The notes under the pieces: generated by a model | The model's database searches: none | What the model saw: the letters and a program-made list of their open reading frames with translations, nothing else | Told to the model about the DNA's origin: nothing | Made by a program: the position numbers and the translations under genes | Part shown: piece by piece, positions 1-9,974 of the stretch | How the letters are laid out: every line of letters begins with the position of its first letter | Position numbering within the stretch: position 1 is the stretch's first letter | Source of the DNA: CAVPUA01 sp963708805 | Lineage (GTDB): Bacteria > Actinomycetota > Actinomycetes > Mycobacteriales > Jatrophihabitantaceae | Assembly: GCA_963708805.1 (NCBI GenBank) | Contig: CAVPUA010000003.1 | Span: 1,488,001-1,552,000 of the forward strand | DNA: 64,000 nt | Reading direction: 5' to 3'

Positions 1-1022
1 GCCGCGCTCGGGGACCTCCGGCGTCAGGGCCGACGCCGGGCCGAGCTCGGTCGAGCCGTACGTCTCGACGAGGCGTGACGCCGAAGCGCCGCTCGAAGTC
101 GGCGATGATCGCCGGGGGAGCGGCGGCGCCGAAGGCGATGCGCAGCTGGTGGTCGGCGTCGCCCGCTGCCGGCTCCTGGGCGTGCAGCAGATGGATGATC
201 GCGCCCATGTAGCCGAAGAAGGTCGCGCCCTCGTCGCGGGCGATGTCCCAGAACCGGCTGCAGGCTGAACGTCTCGCGCAGGGCGACGCGGCCGCCGGCC
301 CACAGCGACGACGAGATGACCGCCGAGCGGGCGGTGACGTGGAACAGCGGGAACATCGAGTAGCCGACGTCCCGCTCGGTCAGCTGCAGGATGTCGATCC
401 ACGAGCGGACGTTCCACATCGCGCCCCGGTTGGACAGCATCGCGCCCTTGGACGGCCCGGTCGTGCCGGACGTGAACATGACATAGAGCAGGTCGGTCTC
501 GTCGCGGTCGACGGGACCGGCCAGCGGATCATGGGCGCTGCAGCTCGGCGATCGGATGGGTGGCGACGCGCGCCGGCTCGGACGTCGCCGACGACGACCA
601 CGTGGCGGAGCTGCGGGCAGATCCAGCTCGGTCAGCCGCGAGGACGAAGCGGCCGTCGATCACCATCACCGATCGCGCCCGAGGAGACCAGCACGTGCTG
701 CAGCAGTTCACCCTTGAGCGCGGTGTTGACGGGCACGTCGATGGCGCCGGCCCACGCCGTGCCGAACCAGGCGGCGAGGTAGTCGTAGGTCGGGTCGAGC
801 ATCGTGGCGACGCGGTCGCCCGGGCTGCACGCCGAGCGACTGCAGTCCGGCCGCGAACCGGCCGGCCAGGTCGGCGACGTCGGAGTAGGTCAGCGACCCC
901 GCCGGGAGAGTTGAACGCGAGCTCGTCGCCGAATCGGTCGGCCTGGGTCGCGAGCATCCGCGAGAAGATCCACGGCCCGTCGTAGCGCGAGCGCTGGCCC
1001 GGTCGGTCTGCACCGCGCTCAT
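1..1022 (-). CDS. Acyl-CoA synthetase (AMP-binding, FadD-like), partial
   Basis: This gene encodes an ANL-superfamily enzyme that would activate a carboxylic acid to its acyl-CoA through an acyl-adenylate. The N-terminus begins at an ATG at 1022 (MSAVQTDRASAR), and the phosphate-binding motif TSGTTGPSKGAML lies near 440-475. The motif YGSTELGPASALTP near positions 10-60 is the last part visible, so the C-terminal lid domain lies outside the window. The frame changes several times (near 540, 650, 720, 830 and 910, and around 250), and fragments in different frames join into one continuous synthetase. It starts 1 base after the stop of the synthetase gene 1024-2673, so it is the last visible gene of a leftward operon. 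The substrate cannot be deduced. Confidence 0.85.
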
Positions 1023-1023
1023 C

Positions 1024-2673
1024 TCAGACGCCGGCCGTCTCGGACAGGAACTGCTCGCGCAGCCGGTAGCGCTGGATCTTGGTCGCCGACATCGGCCACT
1101 CGCTGACGATGCGTACGTGCCGCGGGCACCTTGTAGCTCGCGATCTGTCCCCTGCAGTAGTCGATGAAGTCCTCGGGCGTGGCCGTGTAGCCGTCGCGCA
1201 ACTCGATGAAGGCGCAGGCGACCTCGGTCGAGCCGATCGTCGGGAACGCCGACGACCTGCACCAGTTCGACCGCCGGGTGCTTGCTCAGGTACGACTCGA
1301 TCTCGGCCGGCGCGACGTTCTCGCCACCGACCTTGAGCATGTCCTTGATACGGCCGAAGTAGGCGATCTGGCCGTCGGCGTCGACCGAGCACTGGTCGCC
1401 GGTGTGCAGCCAGCCGTGCGTCGTCGAGCACCTGGGCCGTGCGCTCAGGGTCCTTGTAGTAGCCCTTCATGACCGCGTGGCCGCGTACGAGGATCTCGCC
1501 CTTCTCGCCGCGGGGCAGCTCGTCGCCGGTCTCGGGGTCGACGATCTTGACCTCGGTGCTCGGCACCGGTGGCCCGACCGTGAGCTCGAGCTGTTCGACC
1601 GTCTCGTGGGCATCGTTGTAGCTGACGATGCCGCCGCCCTCGGTGATGCCGTAACTGCCGATCTGCGGCGCGCTTCGGCAGGGCCCGCTGCATGATCCGC
1701 AACGTCTCGACCGGGGCGACGTTGAGCCAGACCCGGACCTGGCTGAGGTCGGTGCGCTCCCAGTCGGGGTGGTTGATCAGCGGCATGGTGATCGGCGGGA
1801 AGCAGGGGTAGATCAGCGTCGGCGGGAACTCGCGCATCTGAGCCAGTGCGGTGGCCGGGTCGAAGTGCGTCATCGAGACGAACGTGCCGCCGACATCGAG
1901 CGTGAAGTTGATCGGCAGGATGGCCGACATGTGGAACAGCGGCAGCGGGTCCCAGAACACGTCGCCGTCACGGACGGTGAAGCGCACGCCGCCCTCGCGC
2001 GCCACCCACACCACGCCGCGACTGGTCAACTGACAGCCCTTGGGATTGGCCGTGGTGCCCGACGTGTAGACCATGATGCCGATGTCGTCCGGGTTGACCT
2101 GGCCGATCGCGGCGTCGATCACGGCGGGCGCGACGGTGGCGGCCAGCGACTCGAACCCGTCGCGGTCGATCAGGCCGGGGACCGAGCGCTGGCCCAGCAT
2201 GACGATCGAACGCAGCAGCGGGGCCTTGGCCAGCCGGAGGTGCGGTCGCGCCGACCGGATCCCGGAGGTCGGGGAACGTCTGGTTGAGCAGATCGGCATA
2301 GTCGACGTGGTCGTCGACGAGGTCGGTCGTGAGCAGCACCACGAGGTCGGCGTTCTCGACGACATAGGCCAGCTCGGTCGAGCGGTAGCGCGCGTTGACC
2401 GGCGTGATGATCGCGCCCAGCAGGCTGATGCCGTAGAACGCGGCGACCATGTCCATGCAGTTGGGCATCAGGATGCCGACGTGATCGCCCCGGCGAACGC
2501 CCAGCGCGTACAGGCCGCGAGGCGATCGTCCGCGCATCGGCCAGCAGCTCGGAGTACGTACGACGGGCATCGGGGAAGACCACGGCCGTCCGGTCGGGAA
2601 ACCTCTGCGCGCCGTTGATCAGGATCGCGCCGAACCAGTCCGCCTGGCCCGCGTGCAGCTCGGGGTAGTCCAT
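1024..2673 (-). CDS. Acyl-CoA synthetase (AMP-binding, FadD-like)
   Basis: This is a complete-length synthetase of about 549 residues, normal for the family. The N-terminus is MDYPELHAGQADWFGAI, the P-loop is YTSGTTANPKGCQL (about 2040-2080), and the lid-domain segment near 1440-1560 reads DELPRGEKGEILVRG. The C-terminus ends in SATKIQRYRLREQFL, which contains the conserved late lysine. Frameshifts lie near 1120, 1250, 1430, 1670, 2250 and 2520. Its ATG at 2673 overlaps the stop of the VOC gene (ATGA), implying translational coupling. Two adjacent but different synthetases in one operon suggest either two substrates or activation at two stages of one pathway. Confidence 0.88.
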
Positions 2674-3167
2674 CAGGTCACCTTGCTGGTCGAGTGGTCG
2701 TGCCAGATCACGCGACCCTCGAAGACGTCCTCGAGGGTGTAGTCGGTGGTGGGAGTCTGCCAGTCGCCGTCACTGTCGACTATCTGCAGCAGCCCGAATC
2801 CCTGCGAGGGCCGCAGATAAGCCTCGCGCCAGCGCGGATGCGAGAGGTCGGGGTCGACGGTCTCGAAGTTCGCACCACTGAGATCATCGATCGTCTGCTC
2901 GACGTCGTCGACCATGATCGTCATGTGGTGGAAGCCCGGCCCCTTCTTGTCGAGGAAGGCCTGCAGGTAGGACGTCGGCGTGGTCGGCGTCATGATCTCG
3001 ATCTTGATCCCCGGCGGCATCCGCAACTGCACCGTGCGGATGTCGATGCGGGGATCGTCGCCGCCGTGCACGAACTCGGCGCCGAAGACGCCCTGGAACA
3101 ACGCGACGGCCGGACGAAGATCAGCGACCGCGATCGCGATGTGGTCGACCCGTTGCACCGTGGTCAT
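2673..3167 (-). CDS. VOC-family (glyoxalase/epimerase-like) protein
   Basis: This intact 164-residue protein has the vicinal-oxygen-chelate fold signature. RVDHIAIAVADL opens module 1, and GFHHMTIMVDDVEQ opens module 2 with its metal-binding histidine. The last expected metal ligand, normally Glu in a GxxxE segment, appears as Gln in GFGLLQIVD, so the metal site may be altered. The family includes methylmalonyl-CoA epimerases and ring-cleavage dioxygenases. With CoA-ligase neighbours a CoA-thioester epimerase or isomerase role is plausible but unproven. It starts at an ATG with GGGAGG upstream, follows the DUF7064-like gene by 11 bases and overlaps the next synthetase by 4. Confidence 0.85.
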   Translation of the reverse strand: MTTVQRVDHIAIAVADLRPAVALFQGVFGAEFVHGGDDPRIDIRTVQLRMPPGIKIEIMTPTTPTSYLQAFLDKKGPGFHHMTIMVDDVEQTIDDLSGANFETVDPDLSHPRWREAYLRPSQGFGLLQIVDSDGDWQTPTTDYTLEDVFEGRVIWHDHSTSKVT

Positions 3168-3178
3168 GCCGCCTCCCG

Positions 3179-4300
3179 TCAGGCCGTGAATCCGTAGGGC
3201 TCGTAGGGCGGATAGATCATGTGCTCGACGTGCATCCAGCCGGTCGACCCTTCGGGGCCCTGGGAGCGCACGGCGAACTCGGTGCCGCCGAGCCGCTTCT
3301 CGACGGGGGTGTGGTCGGGCCCGACGCGTCCGGCCGGGTCGGAGACGTCCCATGCGTCGGTCTCGAGTACCTCGACGCCGCGGTAGACGCCGGGCTGGCC
3401 GCCGTCGTTCCAGCCACGCGTGTAGCCGAAGCCTTGCGGATGAGACGGCTCGCAGGCGACCTGGAAGTGGTAGTCCTCCTCCGACCCGTCGTGGTGCACG
3501 AGGGTGAACACCCCGCCGCTCAGCCGTCGCGTGCCGGGCTCGTAGGTGAGCTTGTGGCGCGCGCTGGCCAGGTCGACCGTGGTGCCGTCGGCGCGATAGA
3601 CCTTGCCCTCGAAGTCGAGGACGCGGCCGGTCTTGTCCTCGTGCATGTGGAAGAAGCCCGAGTCGCGATCGGTCTCGAACGGCACCCAGAGGCGCAGGGC
3701 TCGCTTGTCCTTGTCGTCGTCCTTCTCCTCGGCGCCGCCGATCGGGACGTACGGGCCCATCGTCGAACGGATGCCCCACGAGTGGTCGCGGGCGCCGAAC
3801 CAGTTGTCGATCTCGACGGTCTCGCCGAGGATCGTCGCCGTGCCGGTCACCCGGACGGCGCCGCTGTAGCGGATCAGGTTGTTGAAGACGCGGCCGTAGC
3901 GGTAGTGGACGTAGGGCGCCTCGACGAACAGCGGGCACGAGCGGGTGGCGGTGACGTCGAAGGTGACGCCGGACGGGTTCTCGCCGAGGGTGATGCGCTG
4001 GGCCATCAGCGGGTCGAGGATCTCGAGCCCGAGCGGTCCGACCTGCAGCGTGTTCGGGTTGGGACGCAGCGCGCGGGAGACCCGGACGTTGTGCTGGATG
4101 CCGTCCTTGACGACGCCCGCGTAGCCGTCCATGACGTTGTTGTTGCCGTGCACGCGCATACCGATGAAGAAGTAGACGCCGTCGTCGTACCAGCTCCACC
4201 AGTAGCCGTCGTTGAAGTGCGGGTCGGACGTCGCCGGCACGTCGTTGGGCATCATGTGCTGGTGGTAGGGATAGTCGTCGAACGGATTGAGCGTCAGCAC
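3179..4300 (-). CDS. DUF7064/DUF7065-like (CrtC/lipocalin-like) protein, copy 1
   Basis: This is an intact 373-residue protein. I recognise the tandem beta-barrel family seen next to acyl-CoA synthetase genes in mycobacteria and relatives, from the hallmark ARDHSWGIR near its middle, the early segment DGYWWSWYDDGVYFFIGMR and the late segment TEFAVRSQGPEGSTGWMHVE. Its biochemical function is unknown to me; the distant likeness to hydroxyneurosporene synthase (CrtC) suggests a hydrophobic ligand. It starts at a GTG at 4300 with GGAGG five bases upstream. That start lies only 27 bases from the divergent start of the gene at 4328, leaving almost no room for ordinary promoters. It is the first gene of the leftward operon ending in two synthetases. 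Confidence 0.75.
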   Translation of the reverse strand: MLTLNPFDDYPYHQHMMPNDVPATSDPHFNDGYWWSWYDDGVYFFIGMRVHGNNNVMDGYAGVVKDGIQHNVRVSRALRPNPNTLQVGPLGLEILDPLMAQRITLGENPSGVTFDVTATRSCPLFVEAPYVHYRYGRVFNNLIRYSGAVRVTGTATILGETVEIDNWFGARDHSWGIRSTMGPYVPIGGAEEKDDDKDKRALRLWVPFETDRDSGFFHMHEDKTGRVLDFEGKVYRADGTTVDLASARHKLTYEPGTRRLSGGVFTLVHHDGSEEDYHFQVACEPSHPQGFGYTRGWNDGGQPGVYRGVEVLETDAWDVSDPAGRVGPDHTPVEKRLGGTEFAVRSQGPEGSTGWMHVEHMIYPPYEPYGFTA

Positions 4301-4327
4301 GTTGACCTCCGAAGGAGAGAACCCGAG

Positions 4328-4658
4328 ATGGACCAACCGACACCGATCGTGGCGCCGCCGGCATTGCAGGGTCTGATCGACCACGACGCGGGCGCCGTGG
4401 CTGCGTTGAAGAACATGCGTGAAGAGCTCGAACGCCGCAGCGGCCTCGACGAACGGACCATCGAGCTGGCCCGCCTCGGCGTCATGGTCGCGATCGCGGC
4501 GCCCGACGAGTCGGTGGCGGCGCACGTGCGTCGGGCGCTGCGAGATCGGGGTCAGTGCCGACGACATCTGGGGCGTGGTGATGGCCGTGGCGCCCCTGGT
4601 CGGCGTGCCGCGCATCGTCGCCACGGCGCCTGCCATCACTGCCGCCCTCCGGTCGTAA
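4328..4658 (+). CDS. Carboxymuconolactone decarboxylase-like (CMD/AhpD fold) small protein
   Basis: This gene encodes a helical protein of about 109 residues. The segment RTIELARLGVMVAIAAPDES followed by VAAHVRRALEIG matches the core CMD/AhpD helix pair. The CxxC that AhpD-type members carry just before VAAH is replaced by PDES, so a thiol peroxidase role is unlikely, while the following histidine is kept. The C-terminus reads VVMAVAPLVGVPRIV. One frameshift near 4545 breaks the frame. A GGAGAG ribosome site precedes the ATG. It faces the SnoaL gene (convergent) and diverges from the DUF7064-like gene. Substrate unknown. Confidence 0.72.
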
Positions 4659-4697
4659 GGATCGGCTCCAACGTAGAAGGTCGGCCGGGAAAAAACA

Positions 4698-4711
4698 ACC
4701 AATCGGTTGGT
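4698..4711. promoter_or_regulatory. Palindromic operator candidate (site A)
   Basis: The sequence ACCAATCGGTTGGT is a near-perfect inverted repeat flanked by A/T-rich bases and matches the recurrent 14-mer in this window. It sits between two convergent stop codons, which is unusual. The likeliest use is a promoter reading leftward, antisense through the 4328-4658 gene, into the DUF7064-like operon. Confidence 0.6.
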
Positions 4712-4731
4712 TTGATTATCTGGAGAGACGG

Positions 4732-5488
4732 CTAGGCCTTGCCCGCGATCATCGCGCGCACCTTCGACGTGTCGTACCAGTTGGTCAGCTTGGTGATCTT
4801 GCCGCCCTCGATGTCGATCACGTCGACGGCGTCGAACTCGAGCTCGCGGCCGTCGTCGGTCGTGCCGACGAAGTGCACCTCGACGGTGACGGTGTGCCCG
4901 TCGATCAGCGTGCGGCCGGGGATGTCCTCGTGCTTGGGCCAGTGGTCGAACATCTTCGTGTACAGGCCCATCAGGTCGTCGACGCCGTTGCGCGGCCGGG
5001 CGCCCGCGGCCAGCACGACGGCGTCGTCGGCCCAGACCGAGCGCAGGGCGTCCCAGTCCTCGTCGTTGATCGCGCGGAAGTACGTGTCGACGGCGGCCGG
5101 CGCCGGCGGGGGCAGCAGTGAACGGACGGCGGCGACGTCGTACCAGTTGGTGACGCGCTGGATCTGGCCGTCGACCAGGTCGAAGACGTCGACGGCGTCG
5201 AACTCGACCTCGATGCCGTCGGCCGAGCGGCCGCTGAAGTGGATCTCGACCGTGACCGTGTCGCCGGCGACGATGAAGCGGGTCGGGTCGTCGAGGTGGT
5301 CCTTCCACGGCGCGAGCGTCTTCGGGTAGTACTTCACGATCGCGTCCTTGCCCATGCGGGGCCGGGCGCCGACCGGCGATCAGCTCGGCATCGTCGCGCC
5401 AGATGGTCGCCAGCCGGTCCCAGTCCTCGGCGTTGATCGCGCTGAAGTAGGTCGTGATGGCGTCGGGCACTTCCTGATTGCTCGTCAT
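4732..5488 (-). CDS. Tandem SnoaL-like (NTF2-fold) two-domain protein
   Basis: The protein has about 251 residues and consists of two SnoaL-like domains that clearly duplicate each other. Domain 1 begins AITTYFSAINAEDWDRL and contains EVEFDAVDVFDLVDGQI and RVTNWYD. Domain 2 begins AVDTYFRAINDEDWDAL and contains ELEFDAVDVIDIEGGKI and KLTNWYD. The family covers polyketide cyclases, ketosteroid isomerase-like enzymes and many uncharacterised members; an isomerase, hydratase or binding role on a cyclic substrate is inference. One extra base near 5360 breaks the frame. The ATG at 5488 has AGGAGA upstream and overlaps the stop of the preceding LLM gene. Confidence 0.85.
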
Positions 5489-6329
5489 GGTGCGGTCTCC
5501 TGTCGTGTGCTTCCAGTACTGCTCCAGGCCGGGCGGCAGCCGGTCGAGTTGGACGCGGGGGATACCCGCGAGGCGAGGACGTCGACGCGCTGCCGGCGCT
5601 CGTCGAGGTCGGCTCGCCGCCGGGAGCCGCACCAGGACGACGTCCATTCCCCAGGCATGCTGGTCGGCGCGAAGCTGTTCGCACAAGCTCCTCGTCGGTC
5701 ACCGGCAGCTCCACCGTCGCGCAACGCCACCCGGCGCAGCCGATCTGGCGGCCAGGCTGAGCCGGGCCTCGGTGTGCTGCCACTCGCGGGTCGAGGACGT
5801 CGGTCGACTCGTCGGCTGCGCCGATGTAGGTCAGGCATCGCTCGCGGGCGAGATGCGCCGCGTGCGGTCCGCTGAGCCAGAGCGGCAGCTCGAGTTGGGC
5901 CGGGGCCGGCGTGACGCGGACCCGCTCCTCGCGGTTGACGACGTTGGCGTCGAGGTTGGCCGGGATCTGCCAGCGGACGCCCTCGTGCCGGAACGGCCGT
6001 GCGGCCAGGGCGGCGAGCAGCACATCGGCCGTCTCGCCTTGCCGGCCGGCGTCGTCACTCATCAGGGCCAGCACGAGCCGGCCGCCCAGGCAGAGGTCGG
6101 CGACCGCGGCCTCTTCGGCGAGGTAGACGGGATTGACGCCGGCCTGGAGCTCGATGCCGATCCGGATGCTCGACGTCATCGACGCCAGCGCGGCCGCGGT
6201 GACCGCCGGCGACGGTATCGCCTCGGACTGCGCGAGCCAGACCACGTCGAAGCCCGACTCCTCGGCCGCGATCACCTGGGCGCTGACCTCGTCGAGCGAC
6301 CCCCCGGCGATGACGAGTCCGAACCTCAT
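5485..6329 (-). CDS. LLM-class (luciferase-like) flavin-dependent oxidoreductase
   Basis: The N-terminus MRFGLVIAGGSLDEVSAQVI and the segment AAEESGFDVVWLAQSEAIPS are typical of the bacterial luciferase-like TIM-barrel family, which uses FMN or F420. The central part covers LSGPHAAHLARE, and the C-terminus reads LDRLPPGLEQYW. It is shorter than average at about 280 residues. Frameshifts near 5575, 5640 and 5790 scramble the C-terminal third, so the exact end is uncertain; the proposed stop overlaps the SnoaL start (ATGA). Its ATG overlaps the stop of the upstream LLM gene, also as ATGA. Two tandem LLM genes may encode paired subunits, as in luciferase, or separate enzymes. Confidence 0.8.
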
Positions 6330-7280
6330 GCGGCCGCCGTCAGCGTGGGCAGCACCTCGGCGGCCACCAACTCCATCTGGTCCCGATAGTGCCCGCGGGT
6401 GAAATCGCTACTGACGCCCAGCGCGATCGTCGACACCCCGGCCTCGACGAGTTGGTGCAGCTCGTCGACGATCTGCTCGAGCGGTCCGACCAGCGCGGTG
6501 TCGGCGGTGCGCTGCATCTGCTTGTCGAGCAGATCGGGCCGCGCGAACCCGAGGGCACCGCGCAGCATCCACCACGAGCCGCCGTACTCGCGGTAGTGCG
6601 CGTCGAGCCGATCGAGGTGCTGACGCTTGGCCGCGTCCGTGCCGTCGGTGATCCAGAGGTCCTTGACCATGCCGATCCGCCCCGGGTCGAAGCCGGCGGC
6701 CGCCGACACTTCGGCCGCGTCCTTGGCCACCCGCTGGATGTCGGCCGGGGTGAGGGTGGGCGGCAACAGCAGCGACAGGCCGCGACGGGCGGCGCGTTCG
6801 ATCGCGGCCGGGGCCATGCCGCCGACCCAGATCGGCGGCCGTGGTGATTGCGCGAGATCACCTCGTCGAGTGCGGCGTCCATCAGCCGTCCGCGCCGGTT
6901 GCGGGCCAGGCCCGACGCCGTCGTACTCCTCGTCGCGATAGCCCAGGCCGACGCCGAGTTCGAAGCGGTCGCCGAACAGCGACCGCAGCTGCGCGTAGGT
7001 GTCGGCGGAGCGGGCCGGATCGTGCTGGGGGAGCAGGTGCATCGCGGTGCCGACGGTCAGCCGATCGGTCGCGCCGAGGGCGGCCGCCGCCGCGACGAGC
7101 GGTTGCGGGCACCAGCCGTCGTACCAGAAGCGGTGCTCGGCGACCCAGAGCGAGTCGAATCCGAGTTCCTCGCACAGGCTGGCGTCGTCCTGCAAGTTCG
7201 GCGTAGAGCTGGGGCCAGCCGGGTCGGGGAACCGCCTGGGTCCGCTGCATCGACCACAGCGCCAGACCGACGTGCACCAC
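6326..7280 (-). CDS. LLM-class flavin-dependent oxidoreductase
   Basis: This luciferase-like monooxygenase or F420-dependent oxidoreductase has about 317 residues. The core reads CEELGFDSLWVAEHRFWYDG, then GTAMHLLPQHDPARSADTYA and, after a frameshift, PPIWVGGMAPAAIERAARRG, the usual order in the family. I chose the GTG at 7280 because GGGGAG lies six bases upstream and the frame then reads VVHVGLALWSMQRTQ; frameshifts near 7200 and 6870 follow. It is the first gene of the leftward LLM-LLM-SnoaL operon and diverges from the VOC gene at 7374, sharing an intergenic region with operator site B. Confidence 0.8.
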
Positions 7281-7313
7281 CGGCAGCTCCCCGAGAATGG
7301 TTCTAGGCAATCT

Positions 7314-7327
7314 ACCAAACGTTAGTT
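7314..7327. promoter_or_regulatory. Palindromic operator candidate (site B), divergent region
   Basis: The 14-mer ACCAAACGTTAGTT matches the recurrent palindrome with a weaker right half. It lies between the divergent starts at 7280 (leftward) and 7374 (rightward). For the rightward gene a TAGGCA at 7304-7309, a 17-base spacer containing the site and TTATTC from 7327 form a plausible promoter, so one bound regulator could control both operons. Confidence 0.5.
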
Positions 7328-7373
7328 TATTCTCGGGCTCTCTGAAAAGACCTGCGAACGGGAGATCTGACTG

Positions 7374-7901
7374 ATGCCGCGAGTGCATATCGACCACGTG
7401 TCCATGTGTGTCAACGACTTGGATCAGGCGATTGCCGATTGGGCGGACATCCTCAACGTGCTGTCGCCGGAGCATGCGATGCGGTTGACGCGGGGTGGGG
7501 GTGAGGGTGACGGGGTGCCGATGGTGTGGGCGACGTTTCAGAACCCGAACCCGGAGGGGGTTTCGATCCAGCTGTGGGCGCCGGGGGCGCCGGATACGTG
7601 GGTGCACAAGGTGTTGGCCAAGCGGGGCGAGTTCGTGCACCACATCGCGTTCTTGTCCGACGACTTCGGGCACACCGTGCAGCAGTGCCGCGACGCCGGG
7701 CTGCCGGTGCTGCTCGAGGAGAACAGCGGACCCGACACGATGCCCTGGCTGGGCTGGAACTTCATCGGCGAGGACAAGTGCCACGGCGTGCTCATCGAAC
7801 TGGCCACCCGCTACCAGGCCATCGGCGACAAATGGATGCCCCACCCCGGCAACGCCGAGAACGCCACCCTGCGCGAAGAACTCGTCAAGCGCTACTACTG
7901 A
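7374..7901 (+). CDS. VOC-family protein (methylmalonyl-CoA epimerase-like)
   Basis: This intact 175-residue protein has two VOC modules. VHIDHVSMCVNDLDQAIADW carries the first metal ligand His, GEFVHHIAFLSDDFGHTVQQ the second, and GVLIELATRY the final Glu, so the metal site looks complete, unlike the VOC protein at 2673. The closest recognisable group is methylmalonyl-CoA epimerase-like proteins. GGGAG precedes the ATG by about 10 bases. The first third uses noticeably more G-ending codons than the rest. It leads a three-gene operon with a molybdopterin oxidoreductase and a metallo-beta-lactamase-fold protein, whose pathway I cannot name. Confidence 0.87.
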   Translation: MPRVHIDHVSMCVNDLDQAIADWADILNVLSPEHAMRLTRGGGEGDGVPMVWATFQNPNPEGVSIQLWAPGAPDTWVHKVLAKRGEFVHHIAFLSDDFGHTVQQCRDAGLPVLLEENSGPDTMPWLGWNFIGEDKCHGVLIELATRYQAIGDKWMPHPGNAENATLREELVKRYY

Positions 7902-7907
7902 CCGCTC

Positions 7908-9971
7908 GTGACTGACGAGATCCGAACCTTCTGCCGCATCTGCGCCGCGCTGTGCGGGATCGTGGTCACAACCGAAGGCGACACGGTGCTGTCGGTCCGC
8001 GGCGATGTCGATCACCCGCTGTCGCACGGCTACACCTGCTCCAAGGGACGTTCGCTGCCCGGCATGCTGCACCACCCGCAGCGCCTCGAGCGCCCGTTGC
8101 GACGTGGTGCGGACGGCGAGCTGCATCCGGTGAGCTGGGACGAAGCGCTGGACTCGCTCGCCGAGTCGATCAGCTCGACGCTCGCTCGGCGCGGGTGCGT
8201 CAGCGATCGCGGGCTACCGTGGCACGCACTGGGCGTTCGACTGCAACGGCCGGGCCGGCGCCGAGCGCTTCTTGCGCGAGCTCGGCACGCCACCAGCTCT
8301 ACAGCTCGGTCACCATCGACACGCCCAACAAGACGATCGTGCCCGACCTCATGGTCGGCTCGCCCTACGTGTTCCCCGGGCCCGACTGGGACAACTCCGA
8401 GCTGCTTGATCTTCGTCGGCCTGAACCCGCTCGTGTCGCACGGCCACGTGTCGTCGCGTCCGGACACGGTGTCGGCGCTGCGGAACGTCCAGGCGCGCGG
8501 CGGACGGGTCGTGATCATCGACCCGAGGACCACCGAGAGCGCCCGCCGGGCCGATCAGCACGTGCGTCCGCGACCGGGCACCGATCCGGCGCTGCTGGCC
8601 CATCTCGTCCGGGGCGTGCTCGCGGCCGGCCCCGACGCGGCCTACCTCGCGGAGTGCGCGGACGCGGAGTCGCTCGAGCGGCTGCGCGACGCCGTCGAGC
8701 CGTTCGACCTGGTGACGACCGCGGCGCGCACGGGCGTGTCCGAGGGTGAGCTCGTGGCGCTGCTCGACGCCGTCCGGGCGGCCGGGCGCCTGTCGTGCAC
8801 CACCGGTACCGGCGTCTCGATGAGCCGGGCGCCGAACGTCACCGAGTGGCTGGCGTGGGCCCTCAACGCCGTCACCGGCAGCATCGACCGGCCGGGCGGC
8901 ATGCTGGTGAATCCCGGCGTGTTGCGACCTTCCGACGACGGGCCGCATGCGGCGCGACCGGGTCACCGGACCGGCCCCGCGCAGCCGTCCGGACTTCGGC
9001 CATTGGTACGGCGAGATCCCCACCGCGGTGCTCAACGACGAGATCCTCGCCGGCGAGATCGGCACGCTGTTCGTCCTCGGCGGAAATCCGATGACGACGT
9101 TCCCCGACACGGCGAAGACCGCCCGGGCGTTCGCGGCCCTGGACGAGCTGGTCGTCCTCGACGTCATGAACACCGAGACGACGGCGCTCGCGTCCTACGT
9201 CCTGCCGGTGGCCCACCAGCTCGAACGGGCCGACCTGCCGCTGTTCAGCGACGGCGTGTTCCCGGTGCCCTTCACGCAATACGCGGCGCGTGCGGTTGCT
9301 CCGGGCGGCGAGCGGATGCCGATGTGGTGGGTGTTCGCGTCGCTGAGCCTGCGGCTGGGGCGGCCGGTGTCCACGGCGACGGCCGAGGCGATGGCCGAGG
9401 TCGGCACGATTGAGGCCGAGGATCGGCTGCTCGCCCTCGCGGCGGCGCGCTCGCGCATTCCCTGGGAGCGCATCCGGGCCGCCGAGTCCGGGCTGCTCGA
9501 CGAGTCGGCGCCCGCACCGGGCTGGCTCGTCCCGGCCACGCTGCCTCACCATATAGACCTCTGCCCGGACGAGCTGGCCGCACAGCTGGCCGACTGGACG
9601 GCCACGGTCGCTCGACCCGGACGAGTTGCTCCTGCTGAGCCGCCGGTTGCCGCGTCAGATGAACTCGTCCCTGCGCGACGTGGACAGCCAGCGACGGCCC
9701 GGCCCGAAGCCCACCCTGCTGCTCGCCCCGGCCGACGCCGCGCGGCTGCGGTCTGAACGACGGCGACGAGGTGATCGTGTCGACGCCGACCGGCGCCACC
9801 GCGGCGCGCCTCGAGGTCAGTGACTCGATGCTGCCCGGGACGGCGACCCTGCCCCACGGGTGGGCGACTCCGCGGGTGAACGCGCTCATCTCCAGCGCCG
9901 TGCTCGACCCGCTCACCGGCATGCCGCAGCTGTCCGGATTTCCGGTGCAGGTTCGGCGGGGGCCGGCGTAG
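7908..9971 (+). CDS. Molybdopterin-dependent oxidoreductase with N-terminal [4Fe-4S] site
   Basis: The gene encodes a protein of about 687 residues from the DMSO reductase/formate dehydrogenase superfamily. The N-terminus has C-x2-C-x3-C in FCRICAALCG and a fourth cysteine in GYTCSKGRSLPG, the Fe4S4 motif. The following segments LIFVGLNPLVSHGH, ARGGRVVIIDPRTTESA and LFVLGGNPMTTFPDTAKTAR belong to the molybdopterin-binding domains. The C-terminal dinucleotide-binding domain ends in ALISSAVLDPLTGMPQLSG. No Tat signal is visible, so it is probably cytoplasmic. Frameshifts lie near 8200, 8290, 8405, 8960, 9615 and 9755. The GTG start is 7 bases after the VOC stop. The electron partner and substrate are unknown; hydroxylation or reductive steps are possible. 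Confidence 0.87.
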
Positions 9972-9974
9972 TCG

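Noticed and set aside
3221..4735. Long plus-strand open frame opposite the DUF7064-like gene
   Set aside because: High GC content gives long antisense frames; the translation has low complexity (V, D, R rich) and no family motif. Only the CMD-like part, in 4328-4658, is real.
3179..5686. A continuous minus-strand frame joining LLM, SnoaL and DUF7064-like segments
   Set aside because: It crosses the oppositely oriented CMD-like gene and combines three families. Separate starts with ribosome sites exist for each part.
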